Assembly: GCA_946887025.1 (NCBI GenBank)
Contig: CAMPJY010000004.1
Span: 1-44,100, forward strand
Length of the DNA: 44,100 bases
Source of the DNA: an uncultured Salinimicrobium sp.
Lineage (GTDB): Bacteria; Bacteroidota; Bacteroidia; Flavobacteriales; Flavobacteriaceae
Direction of reading: 5' to 3'
Shown: positions 15,067 to 23,896 of the stretch, piece by piece
How the letters are laid out: the number at the start of each line of letters is the position of its first letter
How positions within the stretch are numbered: the stretch's first letter is position 1
Made by a program: the position numbers and the translations under genes
Notes under the pieces: generated by a model
Databases searched by the model: none
What the model was told of the DNA's origin: nothing
The model's input: the letters and a program-made list of their open reading frames with translations, nothing else

Positions 15067-15879
15067 ATGGATTTCACTAAAATAAAACTGATAGTTACCG
15101 ATATGGACGGCACCTTGCTGGATTCCAAAGGGAACCTCAATGACAGATTCTTTGAACTGGTAGAAGAACTTAAATCCGCCGGATTAAAGATAGCAGTGGC
15201 CAGCGGCCGCCAGTATTACAGCCTGACTGCTAAATTGGAGGAGGTGAAGGAGGAGCTGATCTTTATTGCGGAAAACGGATCCATAGTCATGGAAGGGGAG
15301 AAGCAACTGCATATACAACCCATGCAAAGGTCATTGGCCATGGAAATTGTGCGATGCCTGAAAGCAATAGGTGGGAAATATATCATTGTCTGCGGAAAGA
15401 AATCGGCTTATATCGAGCAGACAGATCCCGAATTCATGACCCCCTTCCTGATGCACTATGATAAATACGAGGTGGTGGAGGACCTGCTGGAGGTTAAGGA
15501 TGATGAGTTTTTGAAAGTAACAGTCTGTGACCTGTCGGGAGCTGAGGAAAACACCCTGCCTCATGTGGAGCATCTGAAAGATGAGCTGCAGGTAAAATTA
15601 TCCGGACAGATCTGGGTGGATTTCACCCACAGGGAGGCGCAGAAGGGAAATGCGCTTGTAAAGCTGCAGGAGCTTTATGAAATTACGCCGGAAGAGACCA
15701 TGAGTTTCGGGGATTACCTGAACGACCTGGAGCTGTTTAATCATTCCAAATTCAGTTATGCCATGGCCAATGCCCACGAGGAGGTGCGAAACAAGGCCGC
15801 TTTTCTCGCAAAAAGCAATGATGAAGGCGGAGTGCTCCTGGTCCTGGAGGAGGTGTTGAAGAGCCTTAAAAAGGTTTAA
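15067..15879 (+). CDS. Cof-type HAD-IIB sugar-phosphate phosphatase
   Basis: A 270-residue HAD phosphatase. Motif I is VTDMDGTLLDS with the nucleophile D12 and D14; motif II is the serine/alanine of VASGRQY; motif IV is FGDYLNDLELF near 214-224. The C2-type cap between about 85 and 190 places it in the Cof subfamily, which acts on sugar phosphates, pyridoxal phosphate or FMN. The DYLND form instead of the usual DNEND is typical of Bacteroidetes members. Single-gene unit with its own promoter, ended by the palindrome at 15902. Substrate unknown. Confidence 0.9.
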   Translation: MDFTKIKLIVTDMDGTLLDSKGNLNDRFFELVEELKSAGLKIAVASGRQYYSLTAKLEEVKEELIFIAENGSIVMEGEKQLHIQPMQRSLAMEIVRCLKAIGGKYIIVCGKKSAYIEQTDPEFMTPFLMHYDKYEVVEDLLEVKDDEFLKVTVCDLSGAEENTLPHVEHLKDELQVKLSGQIWVDFTHREAQKGNALVKLQELYEITPEETMSFGDYLNDLELFNHSKFSYAMANAHEEVRNKAAFLAKSNDEGGVLLVLEEVLKSLKKV

Positions 15880-15901
15880 TTTTTTCCTGTTTTTGAATTG
15901 T

Positions 15902-15919
15902 CCCGCCTTTTAAGGCGGG
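15902..15919 (+). terminator. hairpin after the HAD phosphatase gene
   Basis: CCCGCCTT at 15902-15909 and AAGGCGGG at 15912-15919 form an 8-bp GC-rich stem with a 2-base spacer, followed by TATTTTG. It may terminate the HAD gene, but it is also the first member of the palindrome cluster listed next. Confidence 0.45.
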
Positions 15920-16030
15920 TATTTTGTTCATCTATTTAAGGGCTTTAGCCCAATTGCGATATCGAGATATTATTGGGCTAAAGTCCTATATCAAAAAATA
16001 ACTTTTGTAACCCGGACTTAAAAGTCCGGG
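15902..16030. repeat. cluster of three intergenic palindromes
   Basis: Three inverted repeats follow each other: CCCGCCTT/AAGGCGGG (15902-15919); GGGCTTTAGCCCAAT at 15940-15954 with a near-complementary copy ATTGGGCTAAAGTCC at 15972-15986; and CCCGGACTT/AAGTCCGGG (16011-16030). The first and third share the plan CCCG.CTT-2 nt-AAG.CGGG. They fill the gap between the convergent HAD and ridA genes and look like a dispersed intergenic repeat rather than three independent terminators. Confidence 0.7.
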
Positions 16031-16072
16031 CAATTCAACATAGAAGCTGCCTTTTCAAAAAGCCAGGACGAT

Positions 16073-16456
16073 TTACTCCCCAACCGCAATCATACTTATC
16101 TCCACATTCACAGATTTGGGAAGTTTTGCCACTTCCACAGTCTCCCTGGCAGGTGCGGTTTCCTCATTGAAATATTTCGCATAGACCTTGTTGATGGCAG
16201 CAAAATTGTTCATGTCACTGATAAATATGGAACTCTTGACTACATTTTCAAAGTCCATGCCTGCAGCCTCCAGGATGGCTTTCAAATTGCGCATTACCTG
16301 TTCCGTCTCATCCTCTATATTGGAAAGTTCCAATTCCCCGTTTACAGGATTAATGGCTATCTGCCCGGAAATAAATAAAGTGTTCCCGGAAAGGATGGCC
16401 TGGTTGTAAGGTCCAATAGGTGCAGGGGCGTCGTTGGTTCTGATGATCTTTTTCAT
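16073..16456 (-). CDS. ridA: RidA-family enamine/imine deaminase
   Basis: A 127-residue protein of the YjgF/RidA family, which hydrolyses reactive enamine/imine intermediates released by PLP enzymes. The catalytic arginine R104 is in APARETVEV and E119 in VNVEISMIAV; the N-terminal NDAPAPIGPYNQAI and FISGQI are the family signature. Normal full length. It starts 10 bases after the stop of lptD on the same strand, so it is probably in one transcript with it although the functions do not obviously connect. Confidence 0.95.
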   Translation of the reverse strand: MKKIIRTNDAPAPIGPYNQAILSGNTLFISGQIAINPVNGELELSNIEDETEQVMRNLKAILEAAGMDFENVVKSSIFISDMNNFAAINKVYAKYFNEETAPARETVEVAKLPKSVNVEISMIAVGE

Positions 16457-16466
16457 AGTTGCTGGT

Positions 16467-19178
16467 TTAAAGTTGTCGGTCGCGTTGTCTTCTTTTTTCG
16501 TACTTGATATCCCTCAGCAGGGCCGATTTGATCCCGATAAAGAAATTCCATTGTTCATAGATCCCAAAGGGGGTCCAGCTGAAGGTCATTCTCCAGCTCT
16601 CCAGGTCCCTCGCAAATCTCAGCTGCGTATAGGTGAAGCCCTGATTGACGAAATCGTATCCTGAAGAGGCTCCTACCGTCCATTTCGGGGAAAGCTGCAC
16701 GTCCCCTGAGAACATCAGGGAATGGGTGGAGACTTCATTCTGCCTGGCATTGTTCGAATAGTTCATGGAGTAGGACAGTCTCAGATCCCAGGGGATCTTG
16801 TAATTATACAGATCCACCTCTTCCTCCTCCTCTTCAGTTTCATCCACGTCCTCCTCGTGTTCATCGTAAAAGGTACCGTCCAGTTCCATTCCCTTCCCGA
16901 AAAGGTCATCGGGGCGGCCTCCATTCCTGAAGGTCTCGTTCTCGTAACGGTTCGTATTCTCAACCCCACCTTCAAAATCGCGACTGGAGAAGGAATAACC
17001 GAAACTCACATTGGCATTGGTTAGGCGAAAAAGGCTTCCCCCGTTATTTATGTTCAGCTTGTCGATCCTGCGGTTATTATTGTCCAGGGCATAGAGGTCC
17101 AGGTTGGTCCCGAAGTTGATATCGAGCTTGTTCTGAATGATGGGAATATTTCCCCTGATGTTGAAGGGTGCAAGTTTCAAGGAATCCCCTGCAAGGTTAT
17201 AAGCCGTGCTGATGTTCAGGTTGTTCAGCAGCGTGATCTTTTTCGGTTCTGCCTCCAGGGAGTCTTTGTCCACCACCTTGGCTTCAATGGTATTCCTTAA
17301 GGAAAGACCAATGGAGCTGGCGAAATTCTGGCCAGGAGGCCCGTATATGGTTCCCTGGAACCGGGAATAGATCACTTCCCTGGCTTCCTGCCCCCCCGCG
17401 GTTTCCGGGATGATGTACTTGTCGTAATAATAATCGAATCCGGGATTGATGTTATAACTGATACTTGGCTGTAACACATGACGTATGGCCTGAATCTTGC
17501 TCCCGGGTTTAAAATTGACCATTCCGTAAAGCGTGGTCCCTATCCCTGTACTGAAGTTATAGGTCCGGTAGGAGTCAAATCCATGGATCGTATCCACCAC
17601 TTCCCGCTGAAGCTCCTCATCATAGGACCGCTCGAAGGTCTTGAAGACCCAGCTTTCGTTATAGGTGGTGTTGGCATTAACATTCAGGTAATTGAACAGC
17701 TTAAAGTTTGTGCTAAGCGGGACGGTATGTTTAGCCCCAAGTCGTGCATTTTCAAACATCTCTTTGGTGAAGAAAAGCGAGTCGGTGGTGTTAAAACTGT
17801 TCTCCGCATTCAGGTTATACTGAAAGTTGATGTTTTCAATGATCCCTTTTTTGGCTCCCACTTTAGGTTGAAACGGATAGATCCGGGACATGCTGGCCTG
17901 CAGGGTTGGCAGGGTCATATTGATCTGCTTTGTCTGGGTCATCTGCGAATGTCTGGCTGAAAGGCTCAGATTGATCTGTGGCTCCCCCTCAAAGGTTTTG
18001 GAATAGGAGACCGAGGAACTCATGGTATTGTTCAGCCTGTTCCCGGCGTTGTTCTGTTTGGTGGAGGCCTGGTAATAGTCACTGCTCCCCAGGTTCACGG
18101 AAGCCGAAAAACGAGAGCTGGGGCTGGCCTTGGTGTCCTGGTTATGGCTCCACTGGATATTGTAGATGGTGGTCTCCCCGTAATCGGGAAAACCTCTTTC
18201 ACTGGTGATGAGTCTTTCGTAATTGAAACTCAGATTTCCTCTGAATTTATAGCGCAGGGCATAGGCGGATTCCATCCGCAGTCCATAACTTCCATTGGAA
18301 TAATAATCCCCCAGAACCGTAAGGTCCACATAATCACTGATGGCAAAATAGTAACCCCCGTTCTGCAGATAATAACCTGCGCGATTGTCTTCCCCGAATG
18401 AAGGAATTATAAATCCTGAGGTCTCTTCGTCTGTCAAAGGAAAATATCCGAAAGGCAGCCCCAGAGGGGTAGGGACATCGGCTATATACATGTTCAGAAG
18501 GCCAGAAACAATCTTCTTATCGGGGACAAATTTGATGCGTCTTGCATAGAAGTAATAATCCGGATCCTCCAGGTCTTCAGAGGTGGTAAATTTCACATTC
18601 TGCATATAATAAACAGAATCGTTCTCCCTTTTGGTAACCTCCCCCAGTACCTTGAACTCCCCCTGTTCGGTCTGGGAATTGAAGATAAGCGCCCTCTCGG
18701 TATCAAAATTGAAGCGTATGGAATCCGGTTTTACCACATTTTCGGCCTGGGAGAAAACAGGTTTCTGGGAGTAAGTTCCCGTGGAATCGGGGATCCCATA
18801 AGCATAGACCTCATTTTTCTCGTTGTCAAGAATGATGAGTCCGGCTGTAATATTGATATCGCCGTAAGTGATCTCCGCCTGATCATAGAGATACATCCTG
18901 TTCTCCTTGCGGCTGAGTCTCATGTATTCGGAAGCGTTATAAGTCACAAGGTCGGTAAGGAACTGACTTTGCTTCTGGACAGTATCTGTCTGTACGGAAT
19001 CAGTTACCACCAGGACCGGGATCTCGGCTTCAATTTTAAGGGAATCTGTGAAAGGAATTACCGGTTCTGGCGCTGCTGGGATAGGCACTCCCTGATTAAT
19101 TGGTATTTCCTGTGCGACCACTGAGTTTAACAGCAGAAAGAAACAGCAGGTAAGTATAATTAATATATTTGTTCGCAA
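16467..19178 (-). CDS. lptD: LPS-assembly outer-membrane protein LptD
   Basis: A 903-residue outer-membrane protein with a signal peptide (cleavage near VVAQ, residue 22-23), an OstA-type periplasmic domain (about 75-260, strands such as ENRMYLYDQAEITYGDINITAG) and a large C-terminal beta-barrel rich in aromatic-ended strands (for example FRGNLSFNYERL, GNLSFNYE). It would insert lipopolysaccharide into the outer leaflet. The cysteines that form the E. coli inter-domain disulfides are not evident, as in other Bacteroidetes. An acidic linker (DEHEEDVDETEEEEEEVD) occurs before the last strands. The start is TTG at 19178; no in-frame ATG lies upstream or before the signal peptide. A -7-like element TAATTTTG (minus, 19233-19226) lies 48 bases upstream. 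Confidence 0.85.
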   Translation of the reverse strand: MRTNILIILTCCFFLLLNSVVAQEIPINQGVPIPAAPEPVIPFTDSLKIEAEIPVLVVTDSVQTDTVQKQSQFLTDLVTYNASEYMRLSRKENRMYLYDQAEITYGDINITAGLIILDNEKNEVYAYGIPDSTGTYSQKPVFSQAENVVKPDSIRFNFDTERALIFNSQTEQGEFKVLGEVTKRENDSVYYMQNVKFTTSEDLEDPDYYFYARRIKFVPDKKIVSGLLNMYIADVPTPLGLPFGYFPLTDEETSGFIIPSFGEDNRAGYYLQNGGYYFAISDYVDLTVLGDYYSNGSYGLRMESAYALRYKFRGNLSFNYERLITSERGFPDYGETTIYNIQWSHNQDTKASPSSRFSASVNLGSSDYYQASTKQNNAGNRLNNTMSSSVSYSKTFEGEPQINLSLSARHSQMTQTKQINMTLPTLQASMSRIYPFQPKVGAKKGIIENINFQYNLNAENSFNTTDSLFFTKEMFENARLGAKHTVPLSTNFKLFNYLNVNANTTYNESWVFKTFERSYDEELQREVVDTIHGFDSYRTYNFSTGIGTTLYGMVNFKPGSKIQAIRHVLQPSISYNINPGFDYYYDKYIIPETAGGQEAREVIYSRFQGTIYGPPGQNFASSIGLSLRNTIEAKVVDKDSLEAEPKKITLLNNLNISTAYNLAGDSLKLAPFNIRGNIPIIQNKLDINFGTNLDLYALDNNNRRIDKLNINNGGSLFRLTNANVSFGYSFSSRDFEGGVENTNRYENETFRNGGRPDDLFGKGMELDGTFYDEHEEDVDETEEEEEEVDLYNYKIPWDLRLSYSMNYSNNARQNEVSTHSLMFSGDVQLSPKWTVGASSGYDFVNQGFTYTQLRFARDLESWRMTFSWTPFGIYEQWNFFIGIKSALLRDIKYEKRRQRDRQL

Positions 19179-19198
19179 TGCTCTATATGCTATTTTTG
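19168..19198 (+). promoter_or_regulatory. promoter of the amidase gene, overlapping the lptD start
   Basis: TTTG at 19168-19171, a 19-base spacer and TATTTTTG at 19191-19198, perfect for the Bacteroidetes consensus. The -33 element covers codons 3-4 of lptD on the other strand. The leader to the ATG at 19308 would be about 100 bases. Confidence 0.55.
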
Positions 19199-19307
19199 TG
19201 GAGTGTGGCCTGGTTTTTGAATTTTCAAAATTACATATATTTTTTTGAGCTACCTTTTGGGATTCCCAAAAAATAAAATAACAACCCTATTCAAGCGTTA
19301 CAACCTT

Positions 19308-20429
19308 ATGAGAACGAATTTACGGCTATTTTTAGTTTTACTTATCACAGGTTTATTTTCCACCTCTATAACTGCTGCTGAAAAACTTCCTCCCAAGGAT
19401 GAATTCGTGGTTGTATTGGATGCAGGACATGGAGGTGACGATCCAGGGAACAGGGGGAATGGGTATTATGAAAAGGACATTGCTCTGAATATAGTTTTGG
19501 GGATAGGGGCCGAATTGGAGAAAATGCCTGGGGTGAAAGTGATCTATACTCGTAAGACGGACGTATTTGTAACACTTGCAGGCAGGGCCCAAATCGCCAA
19601 CGATGCCCATGCGGACCTTTTCATTTCCGTCCACTGTAACGCCCATGGCTCGCAGGCGTCAGGAACCGAAACTTTCGTGTTGGGACTCCACAGGAATGAG
19701 GATAACCTAAAGGTAGCCATGCGGGAGAATTCAGTGATCTATCTGGAGGAGGATTATGAGGTCACTTATGACGGCTTTGATCCAAAGTCTCCGGAGTCTT
19801 ATATTGGACTCACTCTGATGCAGGAGGAATACCTGGACCAGAGCATACTTCTTGCGGATTTTATTCAGAAGAATTTTACCAATGACCTGAAGCGCCCAAA
19901 CAGGGGAGTTAAACAGGCGGGTTTCCTGGTACTTCGGCAAACCTATATGCCCAGCGTACTGGTGGAAACAGGTTTCCTGACCAACAACGCCGAGGGAAAA
20001 TACCTGAACAGTAAAAAAGGACAGGATGATATGTCCGGTGCCATTGTCAAGGCTGTGGAACATTATAAGAATATGCTCAATCTGGAGGTGCTGGAGGATT
20101 TTGATCAGAATCACGTCAATAAACTGGAAATTTCCGGCCCTGAAGTAGTAACGGACATCTATGAAGATATAACCTTTAAGGTCCAGCTTGCTGCCAGTAG
20201 TCAGAAACTGGCGACGGAGCCTTATAATTTCAAGGGGCTGGAGAATGTAACCAGAGATAAGGAAGAGGGGCTTTGGAAATATTACTACGGGGCCACCTCC
20301 AGTTATCAGGAGATAAAGCGGCTGCACACCCTGGCTAAGGAGCAGGGATATCCTTCGAGCTATATCACGGCCTTTAAAAATGGAAAAAAAATACCAGTTA
20401 ATGAGGCGTTAAAAACAAAGGGGAATTGA
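19308..20429 (+). CDS. N-acetylmuramoyl-L-alanine amidase (Amidase_3) with C-terminal SPOR-like domain
   Basis: A 373-residue exported peptidoglycan amidase that cuts the bond between MurNAc and L-Ala. Signal peptide MRTNLRLFLVLLITGLFSTS with cleavage near ITAA. Zinc ligands are H41 (VLDAGHGG), E55 (YYEKDIA) and H109 (FISVHCNAHG); the catalytic E220 is in SVLVETGFLTN. Residues about 288-358 (FKVQLAASSQ through YPSSYITAF) resemble a SPOR domain that binds denuded glycan. The frame is open from a TTG at 19245, but the ATG at 19308 starts a proper signal peptide and is preferred. Divergent from lptD, and head of a plus-strand run that continues with the MCE gene. Confidence 0.9.
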   Translation: MRTNLRLFLVLLITGLFSTSITAAEKLPPKDEFVVVLDAGHGGDDPGNRGNGYYEKDIALNIVLGIGAELEKMPGVKVIYTRKTDVFVTLAGRAQIANDAHADLFISVHCNAHGSQASGTETFVLGLHRNEDNLKVAMRENSVIYLEEDYEVTYDGFDPKSPESYIGLTLMQEEYLDQSILLADFIQKNFTNDLKRPNRGVKQAGFLVLRQTYMPSVLVETGFLTNNAEGKYLNSKKGQDDMSGAIVKAVEHYKNMLNLEVLEDFDQNHVNKLEISGPEVVTDIYEDITFKVQLAASSQKLATEPYNFKGLENVTRDKEEGLWKYYYGATSSYQEIKRLHTLAKEQGYPSSYITAFKNGKKIPVNEALKTKGN

Positions 20430-20485
20430 TGCTGCTTTTTTATATTTATTGCTAAATTTGCCCTTATACATTAAACAGCCCATTT

Positions 20486-21436
20486 GTGAAATATTCTAAG
20501 GAGGTTAAAACTGCTCTTCTGGCAATTATTGCCATCGTTCTGTTGATTTTCGGATATAGTTTTTTGAAAGGGAAGAATCTTCTTGATTCCAGCAAAACTT
20601 TTTATGCAGTCTACGCCGATGTTGAGGGACTTTCCCCTTCTTCACCTGTGACCATTAACGGATTCAAGGTAGGAACCGTAACGGATATAGAATTTTTGGA
20701 TACTTCAGGCTTACTGCTCGTAACCTTCACCATTGACAAAGAATTCCCTTTTTCCAAGAACAGTATCGCCGAACTTTACGGCGGAGGCCTTATAGGCGGG
20801 AAATCCGTCGCCATCCTTCCTGAATATGAACCCGGGAATATTGCGGAGTCGGGAGATACCCTGCCTAGTAATATTGAAGAAGGTTTACTGGAGCTGGTCA
20901 ATGAACGGCTTACACCCTTACAGGAAAAAGTGGAAAAAGCTGTAGAGAGTGCTGACTCCCTCATCACTTCCCTTAATCAGGTACTGAATCCGGGCACCCG
21001 GCATAACATCAAGCAATCTTTTGAGGATCTCAGCATCACCATTGCCTCTCTTAAAGGTTCTGCCGAGACCATCAATTCTGTACTTGACGGAAATTCCGAG
21101 AAACTTGATCGCACCTTCACCAATCTGGACGAGATGTCTGCCAATCTCAATAATTTCTCCGATACCCTCTCAACTATTAACTTGAACCAGATGGTCAACG
21201 ACATGGAAAAAGTAGTGGCAGATCTGGAGGCTACCACCGAAAAAATAAACAATGGCGAGGGCACTCTTGGACTGATGATGAACGACCCGAGTATCTATAA
21301 CAATCTGGATCGTGCCACCAGACAGCTGGAGGAACTGCTTCAGGATATAAAACTCAACCCAAAACGTTACGTACATTTTTCAGTTTTCGGAAAAAAACCA
21401 GGACCTTATACCCCTCCAAAGGATTCCTTAAAATAA
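20486..21436 (+). CDS. MCE/MlaD-family lipid-transport substrate-binding protein
   Basis: A 316-residue protein with one N-terminal membrane helix (ALLAIIAIVLLIFGYSFL), a single MCE domain (about 36-115: YADVEGLSPSSPVTINGFKVGTV, then ELYGGGLIGGKSVAIL) and a long helical C-terminal half with repeated heptads and Asn/Ser/Asp/Thr. Such proteins form hexameric periplasmic rings that carry phospholipids between membranes. The partner permease and ATPase are not in this window. The start codon is GTG at 20486; a -7-like TAAATTTG lies at 20453-20460, with a TTG 24 bases upstream of it, a rather long spacing. Confidence 0.88.
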   Translation: MKYSKEVKTALLAIIAIVLLIFGYSFLKGKNLLDSSKTFYAVYADVEGLSPSSPVTINGFKVGTVTDIEFLDTSGLLLVTFTIDKEFPFSKNSIAELYGGGLIGGKSVAILPEYEPGNIAESGDTLPSNIEEGLLELVNERLTPLQEKVEKAVESADSLITSLNQVLNPGTRHNIKQSFEDLSITIASLKGSAETINSVLDGNSEKLDRTFTNLDEMSANLNNFSDTLSTINLNQMVNDMEKVVADLEATTEKINNGEGTLGLMMNDPSIYNNLDRATRQLEELLQDIKLNPKRYVHFSVFGKKPGPYTPPKDSLK

Positions 21437-21442
21437 GCATCC

Positions 21443-22789
21443 ATGCAGATTCTTGCACAAATCGTATTTGTTGTTGTCTTGCTCATAGGGGGCGGGATCT
21501 TTGTCCGCAACATCAGGCGCCTAAACAGGAATATCAGGCTTGGGAGGAAGATCGATCGAACAGACCAGCCCGGTATCCGCTGGAAGAAGATGGCAAAAAT
21601 TGCATTGGGGCAATACAAAATGGTGCGGCGGCCGGTTTCAGGTATACTTCACATCATCGTGTATGTTGGCTTCATCATTATCAATATTGAGATCCTGGAG
21701 ATCATCATTGACGGTATTTTCGGTACCCACAGGATCTTTGCAGGAGCAGGTGCCTTTTATTCTTTTCTCATCGGTGCCTTCGAGATCCTGGCCTTTCTGG
21801 TGCTGCTCGGAGTCATTATTTTCTGGACTCGCAGGAATATTTCCAATGTATACAGGTTCATGGCGCGGGAGATGACCTCCTGGCCTAAACAGGATGCCAA
21901 TAACATCCTTTATTTCGAAATGATCATCATGTTGCTGTTCCTCACCATGAACGCGGCCGATTACCAGTTGCAGTTAAACGGAGCCGAGCATTATGCCATA
22001 CTGGCTAATGGTGAGATTGCTGGCGCTTTCCCTGTCAGCCAGTTTCTGCTGCCGCTTCTGGATGGCTTTAGCAATTCCACCCTTATAATTATCGAACGCA
22101 GCGCCTGGTGGCTGCATATTCTGGGAATTCTTTTCTTCCTGAATTATTTATACTACTCTAAACACCTGCATATTCTCCTTGCCTTCCCAAATGTCTATTT
22201 CTCGAAAATAAGACCTCAGGGAGAACTCGACAATATCGATGCGGTAACAGCGGAAGTGAAATTGATGATGGATCCTGCAGCAGATCCCTATGCCACTCCG
22301 CCTTCTTCTGAAGAAGGCGCTGTTCCTGAGAAATTTGGCGCTTCTGATGTATTTGACCTGAACCAGGTTCAGCTGCTGAATTCTTATACCTGTACCGAAT
22401 GTGGGAGATGTACTTCAGAATGTCCTGCAAACAATACAGGAAAACTGCTGTCCCCTCGAAAGATCATGATGGATACCCGCGACCGTCTGGAAGAAGTGGG
22501 AGCCAATATCAATAAGAATGGCAAGTTTGTGGACGACGGAAAGCAGTTACTGGATGACTATATCCTCCGTGAGGAGTTGTGGGCCTGTACCACCTGTCAG
22601 GCCTGTGTGGAAGCCTGCCCCGTGGGAATTGACCCCTTGTCCATCATTATTGAAATGCGTCGCTATCTCATGATGGAACAAAGTGCAGGTCCAAACGATC
22701 TGAATACCGCCCTTTCCAACATTGAGAATAACGGGGCCCCATGGCCTTACAACCAGATGGACAGGCTGAACTGGGCAAACGAACTTTAA
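21443..22789 (+). CDS. membrane-anchored 4Fe-4S protein, HdrC-like with cytochrome-b-type membrane domain
   Basis: A 448-residue electron-transfer protein. The N-terminal half has about five membrane segments (VFVVVLLIGGGIFV at the start; IIVYVGFIIINIEILEIII; FILAFLVLLG-type; MIIMLLFLTMNAA; WLHILGILFFLNYLYY) with histidines that could bind haem, as in NarI/DsrM-type proteins. The C-terminal half carries two ferredoxin-type clusters, CTECGRCTSECPAN (about 315-328) and CTTCQACVEACPVG (about 378-391). It should pass electrons between quinone and the HdrB-like protein encoded 44 bases downstream. Seven bases separate it from the MCE gene. Confidence 0.85.
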   Translation: MQILAQIVFVVVLLIGGGIFVRNIRRLNRNIRLGRKIDRTDQPGIRWKKMAKIALGQYKMVRRPVSGILHIIVYVGFIIINIEILEIIIDGIFGTHRIFAGAGAFYSFLIGAFEILAFLVLLGVIIFWTRRNISNVYRFMAREMTSWPKQDANNILYFEMIIMLLFLTMNAADYQLQLNGAEHYAILANGEIAGAFPVSQFLLPLLDGFSNSTLIIIERSAWWLHILGILFFLNYLYYSKHLHILLAFPNVYFSKIRPQGELDNIDAVTAEVKLMMDPAADPYATPPSSEEGAVPEKFGASDVFDLNQVQLLNSYTCTECGRCTSECPANNTGKLLSPRKIMMDTRDRLEEVGANINKNGKFVDDGKQLLDDYILREELWACTTCQACVEACPVGIDPLSIIIEMRRYLMMEQSAGPNDLNTALSNIENNGAPWPYNQMDRLNWANEL

Positions 22790-22833
22790 GCCGCTGTTTC
22801 TACGGCAAATTAATTTGGAATAAAGCTTACACC

Positions 22834-23625
22834 ATGACAGAAAATATAAAAGTCCCTACCATGGCAGAATACGCAGCCCAAGGCAAACAGCCGGAGGTGC
22901 TGTTTTTTGTGGGTTGCGCTGGAAGTTTTGACGACAGGGCTAAAAGGATAACCAAGGCCTTTGTACGATTGTTAAATCGCGCCAATGTCGATTTTGCGGT
23001 TCTTGGTTCAGAGGAAAGCTGTAATGGGGATCCTGCCAAGAGGGCTGGGAATGAATTTCTGTACCAGATGCAGGCAGCCACCAACATTGAAACCCTAAAC
23101 GGCTACGGAATAAAGAAGATAGTGACTACCTGTCCGCATTGTTTCAATATCATTAAAAACGAATATCCCGCCCTTGGAGGGGAATATCAGGTGATGCATC
23201 ACAGCACCTTTCTGAAATCCCTTCTGGATGAAGGCAGACTGACTGTCGAAGGGGGCAAATATAAAGGCCTGCGTATCACTTTCCACGATCCCTGTTACCT
23301 TGGAAGGGGGAACGGTGTTTACGAGGCTCCCAGAGAGCTGTTACGTAAGCTGGAGGTGGAACTCGTCGAAATGAGAAGGTGTAAGAAGAACGCCATGTGC
23401 TGTGGCGCCGGGGGAGCCCAGTTTTTCAAGGAGCCTGAACCGGGAAACAAGGATGTCAATGTGGAGCGCACCGAGCAGGCCATGGAAGTACGCCCTGACG
23501 TAATCGCCGCGGGATGTCCCTTCTGTAATACCATGTTGACCGATGGAGTCAAAAGCAAGGAGGCTGAAAGCAGTATCGCTGTTATGGACATCGCTGAGAT
23601 GATTGCCAATGCTGAAGACCTGTAG
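22834..23625 (+). CDS. HdrB-like CCG-domain Fe-S protein
   Basis: A 263-residue cytoplasmic protein with the cysteine-rich CCG domains of heterodisulfide reductase subunit B and lactate/glycolate oxidase Fe-S subunits: FFVGCAGSFDDRAKRI, ESCNGDPAKRAG, TTCPHCFNIIKNEYP, then HDPCYLGRGNG and the core CCGAGGAQFF. Paired with the upstream membrane HdrC-like protein it probably forms a quinone-linked oxidoreductase. The physiological substrate is not established. The frame is open upstream to 22741, but the ATG at 22834 avoids a 49-base overlap with the preceding gene and starts near the first cysteine motif. Confidence 0.85.
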   Translation: MTENIKVPTMAEYAAQGKQPEVLFFVGCAGSFDDRAKRITKAFVRLLNRANVDFAVLGSEESCNGDPAKRAGNEFLYQMQAATNIETLNGYGIKKIVTTCPHCFNIIKNEYPALGGEYQVMHHSTFLKSLLDEGRLTVEGGKYKGLRITFHDPCYLGRGNGVYEAPRELLRKLEVELVEMRRCKKNAMCCGAGGAQFFKEPEPGNKDVNVERTEQAMEVRPDVIAAGCPFCNTMLTDGVKSKEAESSIAVMDIAEMIANAEDL

Positions 23626-23775
23626 CCGTTAGTATAAATCCGAAGACCGCAGTTTGAATTCCGGAATAGTACTGCGAAATCCGCGAAATAATCTGCGAAA
23701 TCTGGGGGAACTCCTATTTGCTCCTATCCACAAAAATGAAATTGGATTTGGGTAGTTCTTTTCATAATACTTTCC

Positions 23776-23783
23776 TAAATTTG
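23776..23783 (+). promoter_or_regulatory. -7 element upstream of the small conserved gene
   Basis: TAAATTTG matches TAnnTTTG exactly and lies 113 bases before the ATG at 23897. The nearest TTTG is 25 bases upstream, longer than usual, so the call is tentative. The preceding 150 bases hold three imperfect CTGCGAAATC-type repeats (about 23671-23706). Confidence 0.35.
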
Positions 23784-23896
23784 AGCAGTTTAAAATCTTA
23801 AGATTTCCCAAAAAAATATTTCTATTTCTGCCTCTCGGTATGAAAGTTGATGCTTTTATAGGGAATTTCTTTAACCATTCTTAACCCGATTAATAT

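Noticed and set aside
15902..16030. CRISPR array in the palindrome cluster
   Set aside because: The units differ from one another, spacers are unequal, and no cas gene is present.
22741..22833. Longer start of the HdrB-like protein at 22741
   Set aside because: It would overlap the upstream gene by 49 bases and adds unrelated residues; the ATG at 22834 is better.
23629..23811. 60-codon minus-strand frame after the HdrB-like gene
   Set aside because: It covers the CTGCGAAATC-type repeats and a probable promoter and has no recognisable family.
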